Shown in pieces: positions 38,127-48,161 of a DNA stretch of 64,000 nt. The translations under genes were made by a program, and so were the position numbers. This DNA comes from Tritrichomonas musculus. Taxonomy: Eukaryota; Parabasalia; Tritrichomonadida; Tritrichomonadidae. A model generated the notes under the pieces. It was not told the origin of the DNA and searched no databases. It worked only from the letters and a program-made list of their open reading frames with translations. Every line of letters starts with the position of its first letter. Position 1 is the stretch's first letter. The DNA lies in the NCBI GenBank assembly GCA_039105265.1, contig JAPFFF010000052.1:1-64000 (forward strand). Reading direction: 5' to 3'.

Positions 38127-39194
38127 TTATAGTGATTTCGCCTTAAATAAATTAAACGATTTGCTGTCATAAGGAGCTATGGTTGGTGTAGGTTCAACAT
38201 TAAACCATGGATGATGGAGAGCTTCTCTAGCCGAGATTCTTTTTGCTGGTTCGTATAATATGAACTTTTCAAAGAGGTCTAGGGCTTCATTACTCCATGA
38301 TGGAAACTTTGCTCGCATATCAACCCTTGGTCTTTCTTTGAAAAGCAGCTTACCAAAATCAGGCATCTGAGAAATTCCAGGCCAGGTTTCTTCACTTGGA
38401 GATCCGAGAAGCTCTGAAATTCTGCCAATTAGTTCAAGATCACCAACGCCTGGAAAGAGAGGTTCCCCATTGAGAAGTTCAGCCATCACACAACCTGCTG
38501 CCCATATATCTATTGCTTCCGTATAGCCTCTATCGCCAAATAAAAGCTCAGGAGCTCTGTAATAGTGAGTACCAACTTGAAGTGTCCATGCATGCGTTTC
38601 ATCTTGTGTTGATGAAGAAACTGAAGATGCAGGAGATACGATCATTGAATTTAAATTGGAGTTTAAACTTGAATTTAAATTTGCTATGTTATTGAGGTTA
38701 CCACTTGTATTCAATTGAGATTGTGCTGGAATTTTTTCTGGAAGAATCCTGCATAAACCTAAATCACAAATTTTAAGAATACCAGAGCTGCTTATAAGAA
38801 GGTTTTGAGGTTTGATATCTCTGTGAATGATTCCGAGTTCATGAAGATGTGCAAGTCCACGAAGTAGCATAAGCATAAATCCTTTAATTAATGATTCAGG
38901 TAGAATAAAATTTTGAATCACTTGTGATAATGTATAAGGAATATATTCCATTACTAAACAAACTGATGATTGACATTGAACAACTTCATAAAGTTTGACT
39001 ACATTTTGATGATTAGCAATAGAAAGAGCTTGCATTTCACGGTATGATGAGACATTTGATTCGGGAGATTTTGCACTAGGATTGAGTACTTTAATTGCAA
39101 ACGATCGATGAAGAGATAAGTTTTCTGCTTTGTATACTGATGAAAAACCTCCACCATCTATTAATGTTAAAGGCCCGTATCCTTTTACTTGCAT
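38127..39194 (-). CDS. CDK20/CCRK-like protein kinase
   Basis: 355 residues, one CMGC kinase domain. The Gly loop is DGGGFSSVYKAE, the ATP lysine is in FAIKVL, the catalytic loop is HRDIKPQNLL, the metal site reads DLG instead of DFG, and the activation segment ends YYRAPELLFG. The stretch ELLNGEPLFPG...MPDFGKLLFKE matches CDK20 (CCRK) closely, with the usual ALDLFEKFILYEPAKRISA end. A 50-residue Ser/Asn-rich insert splits the activation loop (about 180-225), so the usual T-loop site is displaced. CDK20 kinases act in cilium/flagellum length control, sensible in a flagellate. Composition stays AT-rich throughout. The start lies 35 nt after a TTTTCACATT initiator-like sequence. Confidence 0.88.
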   Translation of the reverse strand: MQVKGYGPLTLIDGGGFSSVYKAENLSLHRSFAIKVLNPSAKSPESNVSSYREMQALSIANHQNVVKLYEVVQCQSSVCLVMEYIPYTLSQVIQNFILPESLIKGFMLMLLRGLAHLHELGIIHRDIKPQNLLISSSGILKICDLGLCRILPEKIPAQSQLNTSGNLNNIANLNSSLNSNLNSMIVSPASSVSSSTQDETHAWTLQVGTHYYRAPELLFGDRGYTEAIDIWAAGCVMAELLNGEPLFPGVGDLELIGRISELLGSPSEETWPGISQMPDFGKLLFKERPRVDMRAKFPSWSNEALDLFEKFILYEPAKRISAREALHHPWFNVEPTPTIAPYDSKSFNLFKAKSL

Positions 39195-39515
39195 TAATTT
39201 TTTCGTTATGAGACCAATTATAATGTGAAAAAGTCAATGAAATTTTTATTCGTTAACACAATAAAAGTTTTTCTTTTTTTTTAAAATAATTATAAAAAAA
39301 AACAATTATATTATTCTATATTTATAATTTAAATTTTTTAAAAATTGTTTAAAAATATTTTGTAATATATGTTATGAATTTATCTTAAGGAATATATGCA
39401 AAAATATATAAATTTTTATTTCATTCAAACATTTTCAAAATTTTGAATTAATTCTTCAATTTTCAGTTAACTGTTCGGCGAATTAAATTATGAAAAAGAT
39501 TTTCAATAGTAAAAA
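39195..39515. other. Divergent intergenic region
   Basis: 321 bp of AT-rich DNA between the divergent kinase and thioredoxin-like genes. Initiator-like TTTTCAATAG lies about 15 bp before the rightward start, and a TTTTCACATT lies upstream of the leftward start. No other feature seen. Confidence 0.5.
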
Positions 39516-40175
39516 ATGCTTCTAGCGCTTATTTCTCTTGTACAATCACTTAATTTTTCATCAAATATTGTCCATCTCACAGATCTCCCTCCAAATGATG
39601 GAAGTGCTTATTTTGTTATGGTTCATAGTGATGGATGTGGTCATTGTGCTAGGTTAGCTCCAGCTTTTTCAAAGGCAGCTGAACTCGGTGAAGGATTTGC
39701 AACATTTGCCGAATTAAATTGCAATGTTAATAAAACTGCATGTCAAATGTTAAGAATTGATGGTGTTCCAAAGCTTTTCTTTTTCTTAAATGGTGTTATT
39801 AATAAGTATGAAGGCCCACAACTTTCACGTTTAATGGTAAATTGGATTTCATTATTTATAAATGATACTGCTACACTTGTTACCTCAGAAAATTATACTG
39901 AGAATGTTGCTGAAAATTCTGCAATTTTATTCACTGCAAAACCAGAAATACCAAAAATTTGGGCTGGAATTCAAAAAACTCTTAATAATACAAACATTAA
40001 ATTCCTTGTTTCCAGAGATAAAGAGTTGCATTCAAAACTCGGATTAGAGCAATTCCCTGGCGTTTTTGCTAAAAAGAACGATCAATTTAAACAATATACC
40101 GGTCACCTCGATATTCAAAACGTTGTTAAATTCTTAAAATCTTATTTTGATGATGGATCTAAATCTGAATTATAA
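39516..40175 (+). CDS. PDI-like secreted thioredoxin-domain protein
   Basis: 219 residues. A hydrophobic N-terminal signal sequence (MLLALISLVQSL) is followed by a thioredoxin fold. The active site CGHC is in VHSDGCGHCARLAP near residue 45, and the cis-Pro region RIDGVPKLFFFLNG near 90. The second half (100-210) looks like a redox-inactive thioredoxin-like domain (IKFLVSRDKELHSKLGLEQF, then PGVFA). It probably catalyses disulfide exchange in the secretory pathway. There is no KDEL-type retention signal; it ends DDGSKSEL, whose last four residues (KSEL) could act as a weak retrieval signal. The stop TAA is embedded in TATAAATAAAA, in line with the trichomonad habit of overlapping stop and polyadenylation signal. 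Confidence 0.88.
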   Translation: MLLALISLVQSLNFSSNIVHLTDLPPNDGSAYFVMVHSDGCGHCARLAPAFSKAAELGEGFATFAELNCNVNKTACQMLRIDGVPKLFFFLNGVINKYEGPQLSRLMVNWISLFINDTATLVTSENYTENVAENSAILFTAKPEIPKIWAGIQKTLNNTNIKFLVSRDKELHSKLGLEQFPGVFAKKNDQFKQYTGHLDIQNVVKFLKSYFDDGSKSEL

Positions 40176-40389
40176 ATAAAACAATAATACTTTTGTAAAT
40201 AATCTAATTGTCATATATATATATATTATACCTAATGCATTCCAATATAATATTTAGAAAAATAAATAAAATTGGCATTAAAATAAGTTTTTTTTTTTTT
40301 TTTAATTCGCATTAGTGAAGCATATAATATTACAATATATTTTTTTTGTTGTTGTTGTTATTGCTGTTGTTTTGACGTTTATCAAATAT

Positions 40390-41364
40390 TTAAAATGTGC
40401 TCATGAATGATGTTAAGCCTAAAGCAAACAAACAAAGAGGAGAAAATATATCCAGAGCATCTATTTCGCATGAATTTGAAGTAATACGACGAATAGTTAT
40501 CAATTGATCTTCAGCTCCATCTTTAACAAGAATGCAATTCTTTACGCTTGGGATGGCATATTTTCCATTAAAGTTTAGAGTCCAATGGCCATTTCCTTCT
40601 TTTTTTGGTTTTAAGTTTACCAAAGTCAAATCTTTAATATTGTTTGTATCAATTCCATTAATAATTGGATTTGAGAAATCTTTTAATATAACTTTTGTAT
40701 TTTTTGGAATCGGGCCTTTCGTAGGTGTCAGTTCAATTGACATTAATTCAGGTCCATTAATTGTTTTCTGATGGAGTGAGAAAAAACTTTTTTTCTTATT
40801 TATTTTTAAGAATCCTTCAAATTCTTTTTGAGAAAAATGGCATGCATTGCCAGAACTAATTCTTGCTTTGTCTTTTGGATGGCGGAGCTTTGTTTTGGTG
40901 TGAAATAAAGGAGTTCCATTTAATGTGAGTTGATAATGAAATCTTGGGCCTTTCAAAGTTTGTTTTTTTTTATATGTAAATACATATGTATTTGATACCT
41001 TTTTTTTGGGAATTGTGTTTGTAGTTGAAGTTTGATTATAAAACTGTTCTACAGAAGAAGAAGTTGTTGGTGATTGGGGTGAAGATTTGCTATGAAAAGT
41101 TGGTTCTGTATATTCTTCTTCGGAAGATGAAATTTCGAAAGGAGATGTATCTTGTAAGACAAAAGGATTATTACCATCAGGAAATTCATCATCTGAGCAA
41201 TAAGATACATTTGGTTTACTTTCTTTTTTGTTGGTTTGATTATTTTTTGGTGTATTATTGTTTTGGCTTGGCAGAGAAGTAATTTCTTCGATCGAATTAT
41301 CGGAATAGTAATAACTATCACTATCGCTATCACTGAAACATAATTTGACTTGCTTTTTTTTCAT
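40390..41364 (-). CDS. Tubby-domain protein
   Basis: 324 residues. The N-terminal 120 residues are acidic and Ser/Thr-rich (SDSDSDSYYYSDNS, ISSSEEEYTE) and probably disordered. From about 125 the Tubby C-terminal fold can be followed: NTYVFTYKKKQTLKGPRFHY, then GHWTLNFNGKYAIPSVKNC near 250 (the classic LNFxGRxxxxSxKNFQL region), VKDGAEDQLITIRRI and the closing hydrophobic helix IFSPLCLFALGLTSFM. Tubby domains bind phosphoinositides and serve in membrane or ciliary trafficking. The gene is short of the usual 250-residue Tubby domain by some loops. The start is taken at the Met before KKKQVKLCFSD. Confidence 0.85.
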   Translation of the reverse strand: MKKKQVKLCFSDSDSDSYYYSDNSIEEITSLPSQNNNTPKNNQTNKKESKPNVSYCSDDEFPDGNNPFVLQDTSPFEISSSEEEYTEPTFHSKSSPQSPTTSSSVEQFYNQTSTTNTIPKKKVSNTYVFTYKKKQTLKGPRFHYQLTLNGTPLFHTKTKLRHPKDKARISSGNACHFSQKEFEGFLKINKKKSFFSLHQKTINGPELMSIELTPTKGPIPKNTKVILKDFSNPIINGIDTNNIKDLTLVNLKPKKEGNGHWTLNFNGKYAIPSVKNCILVKDGAEDQLITIRRITSNSCEIDALDIFSPLCLFALGLTSFMSTF

Positions 41365-41711
41365 TTGATTAATAAAAAGGGACGTTTAGCTTTTCAGAAA
41401 AAAAACGTTATTTCATTTTTTTTTGTCATATAATTTCTGAAAAATATATTTGTTGATTTTTAACTTTTTCTTAATATAAATATTTTGATAAATTAACTGG
41501 GGTTTTTTATTTGTATTTGTAATTATATGAAATTTTTTAAGATAAAAAAATTAAAAAAATAAAATTTTATATTTATATTTAATATAATTTCTAAGAAATT
41601 AAATTTAGAACAAAGTATATTTATAGTTATAAAAAAATTTTTTTTTTTTTTTTTTGAAAACTTTTAAATCTCAAATTTGGGCAATCTTATACATTTAAGA
41701 TTAAAATTCTA
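41365..41711. other. Divergent intergenic region with long T run
   Basis: 347 bp of AT-rich DNA with a T18 run near 41640. It separates the Tubby-domain gene from the multi-kinase gene. No conserved element recognised. Confidence 0.5.
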
Positions 41712-44700
41712 ATGTCTGACTATGATTATGATGAAGCAGGCTTAAATGATCAAATTGGTGGTCCACTTGATATGGAAAATTATACAATTATAAAAAGAAT
41801 TGGTAGTGGTGCTTATGGAGAAGTCAGTTTAGTCAAAGAAAATAAAACCAATAAATTGTATTCTGTGCAAGTATTAAATTATACCGGTGATCAAATAATA
41901 ATAGATTCATTTATTAAAGAGATAAAAATTATGTTAAAGCTCAAGCATCCTGCAATTATCAAATATATTGGATACAGTCTAAAAAACAAAGCTGGTGATA
42001 TCAATCCTACGATTGTTATGGAATATGCGCCAAATGATAGTATCGAGACCTTTCTCAATCTGGAGCGCGCAGGCCACGCAAGCGACAAATGGGACAGCAC
42101 AACGAAAGCAATCAGCATGTACGGAATTGCGTCAGCCATGAAGCACATCCACTCGCGCGGCGTTCTCCACCGCAACCTGAAGCCCTCCTGCGTCCTGCTC
42201 GACGCCCACCTCTTCCCAAAAGTCGGCGACTTCGTGATTGCGGTCGACGTCTCAGACAGCGCGGAAGACGCGGGCGCGGCCGGCACGCCGCTCTTCATGC
42301 CGCCTGAGGTGATCGAGGGCGGCCCGTGGACGAAGGCTGGCGACGTCTACTCGTTCGCAGTCCTGCTGTACATGCTGCTCACGGCGGAGGTCCCGTTCAG
42401 GGGCAGGAACCAGATCCAGGTCTTCAACGCCGTCGCGCGCGGCGAGAGGCCGGCGATCGGCGACTACGTCCCGAAGTTTCTGCGCGACCTGGTGATCGCG
42501 TGCTGGTCGCAGGAGCCCGAGAGGAGGCCGACTTTCTCGCAGATTGTTGACATGCTCAGGGAGGGGGAAGGGTGGCTCGGCGAGCTTGGCGTCGACGAGG
42601 AGGAGTATGTGAACTACTGCAGCATGCTGGATCCGGTGTACATGATAGGAATGGAAAGCGAGCCATCGGCGAGCTACAGTGAGGATGAAGACGTGTTCAA
42701 GAACTTCAGAAGGGTCGACCTCAGCTTTGACGAAGAAAAGGAGATGAAGGAGCTCGCAGTGAATTGTGCGCCAATCGACCTGAGCCGCTTTGAGAGGAAG
42801 GAGGAGGTTGGCCACGGTTCTTTTGGGAGCGTCAGCAGGGTCGTCGAGAAGGGCAGCGGGAAAGTCTTTGCTGCAAAAGTGAACTTCAATGACCTCTTCC
42901 ACCTCAGCGACGTCGAGGTCACAAATCTGTCGAGGGAAGTGAACATCCTCTCGATGCTCAGCTCGCCCGTCGTCCTGAAGTTTGTCGGCTACAGCCCGAA
43001 TGACTTCGACAGCGAGCACAGGCCGACAATCGTCACCGAGTACATCGCGACTGGCTCGCTCGGTGATGTCATTATCGCCGAGCGAAGCGGACTCTCGAGC
43101 CATGAGTGGAACGACACAAAGAGGCTCATCAACATCTACGGAGTCGCGTCTGGCATGAAGTACCTCCACTCGAAGAACGTCCTCCACCGCGACCTCAAGC
43201 CTGACAACGTCTTCATCGACGAGTTCCTCTTCCCGAGAATCGGCGACTTTGGGCTCGCGAAGGTGATTCAGGACGACGGCAAAAAGGGCGGGCCGGTGCA
43301 GACGTCTGGAAACTTGGGGACTCTGTGCTACATGTCGCCTGAGATCTTCGATGGCGTCTACACCAAGCCTGGCGACGTCTACGCGTTCGCAATTCTCGTG
43401 TACGAGATGGTCACTCTGGAGGAGCCATTCAAGGGCATGCCAGCCGTGCTGCTCGCCAAGCATGTGTGCAGCGGCAGTCGCCCTGAAATCCCAGCTGACA
43501 CGCCTGGCTGCTATCGCGCGCTGATCACTCAGTGCTGGTCGCAGGAGCCTGAAAAAAGGCCCACTTTTTCAAAGATAGTTGACATGCTCAAATCGGATCC
43601 TGGCTTCACATCGGGCAACGTCGACAAGGACGAGTTCATCGAGTACATCGAGAGCATCGGCGACAGCTACGACTTCGAGAGCGCCAAGAAGAAGAAGAAG
43701 GGCAAGAAGAGGCAGCCTCCGCGCAAGGTCTCGTTCGACCTGAAGAAAGTTGAGGAGCGAGACCGCGTCAAGGAGATACTCGACAGCGACCAGAAGCTGA
43801 AGGAGTCTTTCTTGGACCTGAGTAAGTTTGAGCTGAAGAGCCTCGTCAGCAAGGGTGCCACTTTCAACATCTACGAGGTGCGAGACAAGGCGACGAAGGA
43901 CGTTTACTCTGCCAAAGTGTCGGCGGTGAAGATGAGCATGCTGACCAGGGAGGAGCTCATCTTCCTCTCGAGGGAAGTGAACACAATATCGAAGCTGAAG
44001 CACCCGTCGTTTCTGCGCTTCGTTGGCTACAGCCCGACTGACTTCAGGCAGCAGTCGATGCCTGTCGTCGTCAGCGAGATCGCGTCGAACAGGTCTCTTG
44101 CGCAGCTCGTCGACAGGGAGCGAAGGGGCGTTTCCATTCCAAGCTGGGACAGCACCGCGAAGCTGATTGTCATCTACGGGACGGCGGCGGGGATGGCCTA
44201 CCTGCACGCGCACAAGATAATCCACAGAAACCTCGCGATGAACAGCATCTTCCTCGACCGCCACCTCTTCCCAAAGATCGGAAACTTCGGCCTGTCCGTG
44301 CGGAAGCACACGCTCGCAAGCGCCACTCTGCAGTCGACTGCGGGCATCAGGGGGAACCCGGCCTTCTCGTCGCCAGAGGTGCTCAGGGAAGGCGACTTCT
44401 CGGAGGCGAGCGACGTGTACGCGTTCGCACTCATCGTGTTCCAGCTCCTGACTCTCCAGGTCCCATTCAGCGGCGTCCGCAGCCTGAGCGATCTCTACAG
44501 CGAGGTCGTCGACAGGCAGGCCAGGCCGAGCATCGCCAAGGAAGTGCCGGAGAGCTACAGGAAGCTGATCGAGCTCTGCTGGTCGCAGAACCCTGGCGCG
44601 CGCCCTTCCTTCGAAGACATTGCGAGCATCCTCGTCTCAGACGGCGGCTTCATCACTGCCGGCATCAGCAGGCAGAGGTTCCGCGAGTACGTCGATGCTG

Positions 44701-45704
44701 TAGAGAACGCAGAGGTCGACTTCTACCCGGACAGAAAAGTGGCAAACCTCGGCGACCTCATCAGAGAGAAGGGCAGAATCGACGAGGAGGCGCGGCAGGC
44801 CGTGAGGGAGGACGGCGGCCCCAGCGAGGAGGTGCTCAGAGAGGTTGAGGAGATCAGGCGCGAAGGCAGGCTGGCGCTGGTTGGCGCAGATCTCGTTGGC
44901 GGCCTCCTGGCCGGCGCTGCGCCTGCGCCCGTCACTCCTGTCAGAGTCGGCGCAGGAGACTCAGACGGCGACTTTGTGAGCGTTCTGCTGCTCGGCGAGC
45001 CCGGCGGAAAGGAAGTTGCGCACGTCTACGAGTGCCTCGCTGGGATTCGCAACGCGGGCGTGTCGAGGCCTGTTGCGCTCTTCAGCGGCGGCGGCGGCCA
45101 GCGCCCCGCCGCCGTGTTGGAGAGATTCGTGCCAAACCTGAAGAAGGCGGTGAAGTCGCTAGAGAGTGTCTTCCTCGTCTCGCTCGTCTACGAAGTCGCG
45201 CACGCGATGCAGAAGGCCCACGAGGCGGGCGTGGCGCACCTCAACCTGAGCCACGAGAGCGTCTTTGTCGACTGCCGCAAGCACGCAAAGGTTGCGGGCT
45301 TTGACGCAGTCTTCAGGGCCGATCCGGTGGCGCCCGTCTTCGCGCCCGCCGAGCTCCTCCTTGGCAAGCCGCACAGCGAGAAGGCGGACGTTTTCTCGTT
45401 TGGCATGCTGACGTACTTCATACTGACGCGCGGCAGGGGCCCGTTCTTCACGCGCGAGAGCATCGAAGCTGGCAGGCCGCTCCCGATCAAGCGGACGATA
45501 AACAGGGTGGCATTCAGCATCATCACGCAGTGCCTGGCGCACAGCCCTGGCGCGAGGCCGACTTTCAAGGCGATTACGAAGTCGATTGTCCGCTACGGAT
45601 TCGCACTGGTCGACGGGATCGAGAGCGAGCTGCCGCGTCTGCACGAGCAGCTCAAATCTATCGTTGAGATGAAGAAGGTGAAAGAAAAGAAGAAGAGCAA
45701 GTGA
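41712..45704 (+). CDS. Giant protein with four tandem kinase-like domains
   Basis: 1330 residues in four tyrosine-kinase-like/TKL-type units. Unit 1 (about 24-285) keeps the Gly loop but has Gln at the ATP-lysine site (SVQVLNY), HRN and DFV. Unit 2 (360-625) is complete: AAKVNF, HRDLKPDN, GDFGLAK. Unit 3 (705-975) keeps the lysine but has HRN and NFG. Unit 4 (1055-1310) has lost nearly all motifs (AHLNLSHES, AGFDAVF). Each of the first three ends in CWSQ-P--RP-F followed by a short linker helix. So one active kinase is predicted, flanked by pseudokinases that may regulate it. The first 115 codons are AT-rich and the rest very GC-rich up to the stop; composition collapses right after it. Confidence 0.93.
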   Translation: MSDYDYDEAGLNDQIGGPLDMENYTIIKRIGSGAYGEVSLVKENKTNKLYSVQVLNYTGDQIIIDSFIKEIKIMLKLKHPAIIKYIGYSLKNKAGDINPTIVMEYAPNDSIETFLNLERAGHASDKWDSTTKAISMYGIASAMKHIHSRGVLHRNLKPSCVLLDAHLFPKVGDFVIAVDVSDSAEDAGAAGTPLFMPPEVIEGGPWTKAGDVYSFAVLLYMLLTAEVPFRGRNQIQVFNAVARGERPAIGDYVPKFLRDLVIACWSQEPERRPTFSQIVDMLREGEGWLGELGVDEEEYVNYCSMLDPVYMIGMESEPSASYSEDEDVFKNFRRVDLSFDEEKEMKELAVNCAPIDLSRFERKEEVGHGSFGSVSRVVEKGSGKVFAAKVNFNDLFHLSDVEVTNLSREVNILSMLSSPVVLKFVGYSPNDFDSEHRPTIVTEYIATGSLGDVIIAERSGLSSHEWNDTKRLINIYGVASGMKYLHSKNVLHRDLKPDNVFIDEFLFPRIGDFGLAKVIQDDGKKGGPVQTSGNLGTLCYMSPEIFDGVYTKPGDVYAFAILVYEMVTLEEPFKGMPAVLLAKHVCSGSRPEIPADTPGCYRALITQCWSQEPEKRPTFSKIVDMLKSDPGFTSGNVDKDEFIEYIESIGDSYDFESAKKKKKGKKRQPPRKVSFDLKKVEERDRVKEILDSDQKLKESFLDLSKFELKSLVSKGATFNIYEVRDKATKDVYSAKVSAVKMSMLTREELIFLSREVNTISKLKHPSFLRFVGYSPTDFRQQSMPVVVSEIASNRSLAQLVDRERRGVSIPSWDSTAKLIVIYGTAAGMAYLHAHKIIHRNLAMNSIFLDRHLFPKIGNFGLSVRKHTLASATLQSTAGIRGNPAFSSPEVLREGDFSEASDVYAFALIVFQLLTLQVPFSGVRSLSDLYSEVVDRQARPSIAKEVPESYRKLIELCWSQNPGARPSFEDIASILVSDGGFITAGISRQRFREYVDAVENAEVDFYPDRKVANLGDLIREKGRIDEEARQAVREDGGPSEEVLREVEEIRREGRLALVGADLVGGLLAGAAPAPVTPVRVGAGDSDGDFVSVLLLGEPGGKEVAHVYECLAGIRNAGVSRPVALFSGGGGQRPAAVLERFVPNLKKAVKSLESVFLVSLVYEVAHAMQKAHEAGVAHLNLSHESVFVDCRKHAKVAGFDAVFRADPVAPVFAPAELLLGKPHSEKADVFSFGMLTYFILTRGRGPFFTRESIEAGRPLPIKRTINRVAFSIITQCLAHSPGARPTFKAITKSIVRYGFALVDGIESELPRLHEQLKSIVEMKKVKEKKKSK

Positions 45705-47065
45705 ACAGCCACTTTTGCGTGCGCTTGCTTCCACTTTTTATAGCATAAATTTCCAAAAATTCAGCACTACGATATTTTTGTATAAATATTCTTTTATAAC
45801 CTATAATTTATTATTATGTTATATGAGCAGGTATTCTTTTTAGGGGACTCTAACAGGCCAGAAAAGGTGTTGCTTTTTATGCCTGATTAAAAAAAAATAG
45901 GAACGGCTTTAAAGGCTCTGCCGAAATAATTTTTTTTTAAAAAAAAAAAAAAAAAAAAAAAGTGGTTTCAAAAACAGATAATCCACATAGCTAAGTTTTT
46001 TCATAGAAATTGTTTCAAAAAGTTAAACTTTTTCTAAAGGATGGATAATCTTTTTGGAAGCACTTTAATTCTTTTGTTATTTAAAAAATAAATGGAGAAA
46101 AAAAAATCTAACTTATCCTTTTATTAATAGTATCATTATTATTCAGTGAAAAATTCCACATCGTCGAATAATAAATAGTGCAATATGATTCTCTGTTCAA
46201 TACCGAAGAGTGTTAATTGTTAAGTCAGTAGTGTAATGGACCGTTTGGGAGGTCAAATAAAAATGGCCATTTACCCATGGATTTACGAACTTATTTCAAT
46301 GGTTCCATAACTCATAAAATTGCCACTTTTTTCATAATTAGTTCCACAATTCATAAGAGATCAAAACGAAACCATGCGATATGAAAAAACTTCCACTAAA
46401 AAACAATTTTTTTTATTTTTGTTTTTCCACTAATAGCAACCGTTGATCAAAACACTAACGAACGCAATAAATAGTAGCCAATAGCAAATCATTATTCTAA
46501 ATACAATTAACGAGTTTTTGTTTAACAGTATTGTTTTTATTTGTTCTATAAATGCAACAACAAACGACGAACTGCGAAAAACAAGCCACAAAAAAAAAAC
46601 AAGGAACAGAGAGCAGGCCAATAGAATGTGCTATGTTTTCTGTCTCTTGCATCTCTGCTAAATGCAAAACAAAAGCAGAAACTTTGTATATAACATAACA
46701 AAAATATTAAACACTAACAATACAGCAGATATAAATTCTACACTTGGTGGAAAGAACAATAAAGAGTTTAAAACATTATGTTCATGAAATACAAAATTGT
46801 CTTTTTACTTATTATATCTGAATCATCCTATATTTATATGATGCAATCACAAGGAAGATAGAAATTGATAGTCAAATCGAGTTTTGAGCAATGTTTCGAT
46901 TTCAAAAAGTTATAAAATTTACAACTCTAATGTATGAGAAGGCTAAGAACAATATCAACTCAACGTTTGACGAGTTTTCTTTTTATTGAAAATAATGAAT
47001 TTTTATGAATGATACCATCAATTTAATATCCTATAACATTTGTTTTATTTTGGCATGTAAATCAT
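45705..47065. other. Long AT-rich intergenic region
   Basis: 1.36 kb without a supportable gene. It contains an A/T homopolymer block (about 45930-45961) and short direct copies of TTTTTC/AAACTTTTT words. The last part may belong to the decayed transposon that follows, but I find no convincing terminal repeat. Confidence 0.5.
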
Positions 47066-48161
47066 TTGTTTAAGAAAAAAAATAAAACCAAACTCTTGAT
47101 GCCTGATCAAAAAGTAAAAATTATTGAATATTCTGGAAAATATGAAAACAAATGGGTATTTATGGCATTGAGAAAGAATCTTCCTGAATCAACTATTTGT
47201 AATTTCATAAAACAATATAAAATGAGTGTAAAGAGATATAAAACAAGAGTTCGATGTGTTTTTGTCTTTTTTATTTCAAGAGCTTATAAAAAAAAACAAG
47301 AGACTGGATGAAAAATGGAGAATCACAATTACCAAATCTCGACAGACCAAACAAGATAACAAAAGAGATAAAATATTTTTTAATCTGAAACTTCTTCAGA
47401 AAAAGTTGCTCAATTCATTACTGAAAGTTACGGGATTTCTATAAGTGCATCAACAAATCGAAATGCACGACACAGATACGGTTTTAAGTTTGGTACAAGA
47501 ATCTATGTTTTGCATCTTGATGAAAATGTGATGAATAAAAGAATTTTTTTTTGTAACTGAATAACCTTTTTATTATAAGAATATCATCTTTTCAGATGAA
47601 AGCTGGTTCATACTTGGACCTAATAATTATTATGTGTGGAAATATGAAGGTGAAGTTTACAACTCAATATCACAAGAAAAAGTCAGTCACCTGCCCAAAG
47701 TTATGATTTGGGGCGGGATTGGCTATAATTTCAAAACAAATTTGGTCATTTTTTCTAAAGGTTGTTTAGGCAGAAACTTATATCAACGAAGCAATAATTG
47801 GAAGAATTTAAAAAGAGAAGCTGATTATAGATTTAACATCAACAACTGGTGTTTACAGCAGGATAACGCTCGCCGGTATGTGGACAAATTAGCTCAGAAA
47901 AAGTTCAGAGAATTGCAAATCCAAGTTCTTCCATTTTGGCCTCCATATTCTCCCTACTTATCTCCAATAGAGATAATTTGGGATATTATGAAACGAAAAG
48001 TTGAAAAATATAGACCTAAGAACATTCAACAATTATCATACATAATACAATCTGTTTGGAACAATCTTAGTTATTACACAATTAATGGATTAATCGATTC
48101 ATTTCCAAAAAAATACAAAAGTGTATACAGAATAATGGAGCCCAAGTCATTTATCCATTAA
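47066..48161 (+). mobile_element. Decayed Tc1/mariner DNA transposon (transposase remnant)
   Basis: Pieces of one Tc1-type transposase lie in order in different frames. The first helix-turn-helix is at 47090-47245 (DQKVKIIEYSGKYENKWVF...ESTICNFI). The second DNA-binding part is near 47390-47560 (EKVAQFITESYGISISASTN, RHRYGFKFGTR). The catalytic DDE domain is at 47580-48161: IIFSDESWFILG, VMIWGGIGYN, WCLQQDNARRYV and WPPYSPYLSPIEIIWDIM. These are the classic Tc1/mariner D, QQDNA and WPxxSPxLxPIE motifs. At least two frame changes or stops separate the three parts, so it cannot act on its own. Terminal inverted repeats were not found. Confidence 0.9.

Noticed and set aside
30931-45704. Horizontal transfer as the source of the GC-rich gene parts
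   Set aside because: In the intact genes the GC-rich parts end at stop codons, begin inside domains and recur in unrelated families next to each other; an internal compositional process explains this better.
42252-45734. Antisense frames across the four-kinase gene
   Set aside because: Shadow of GC-rich coding sequence; the sense frame contains all kinase motifs.
47520-47580. An intron in the Tc1/mariner transposase
   Set aside because: No trichomonad-type splice signals (long conserved 5' and branch/3' motifs) are present; frame decay explains the break.
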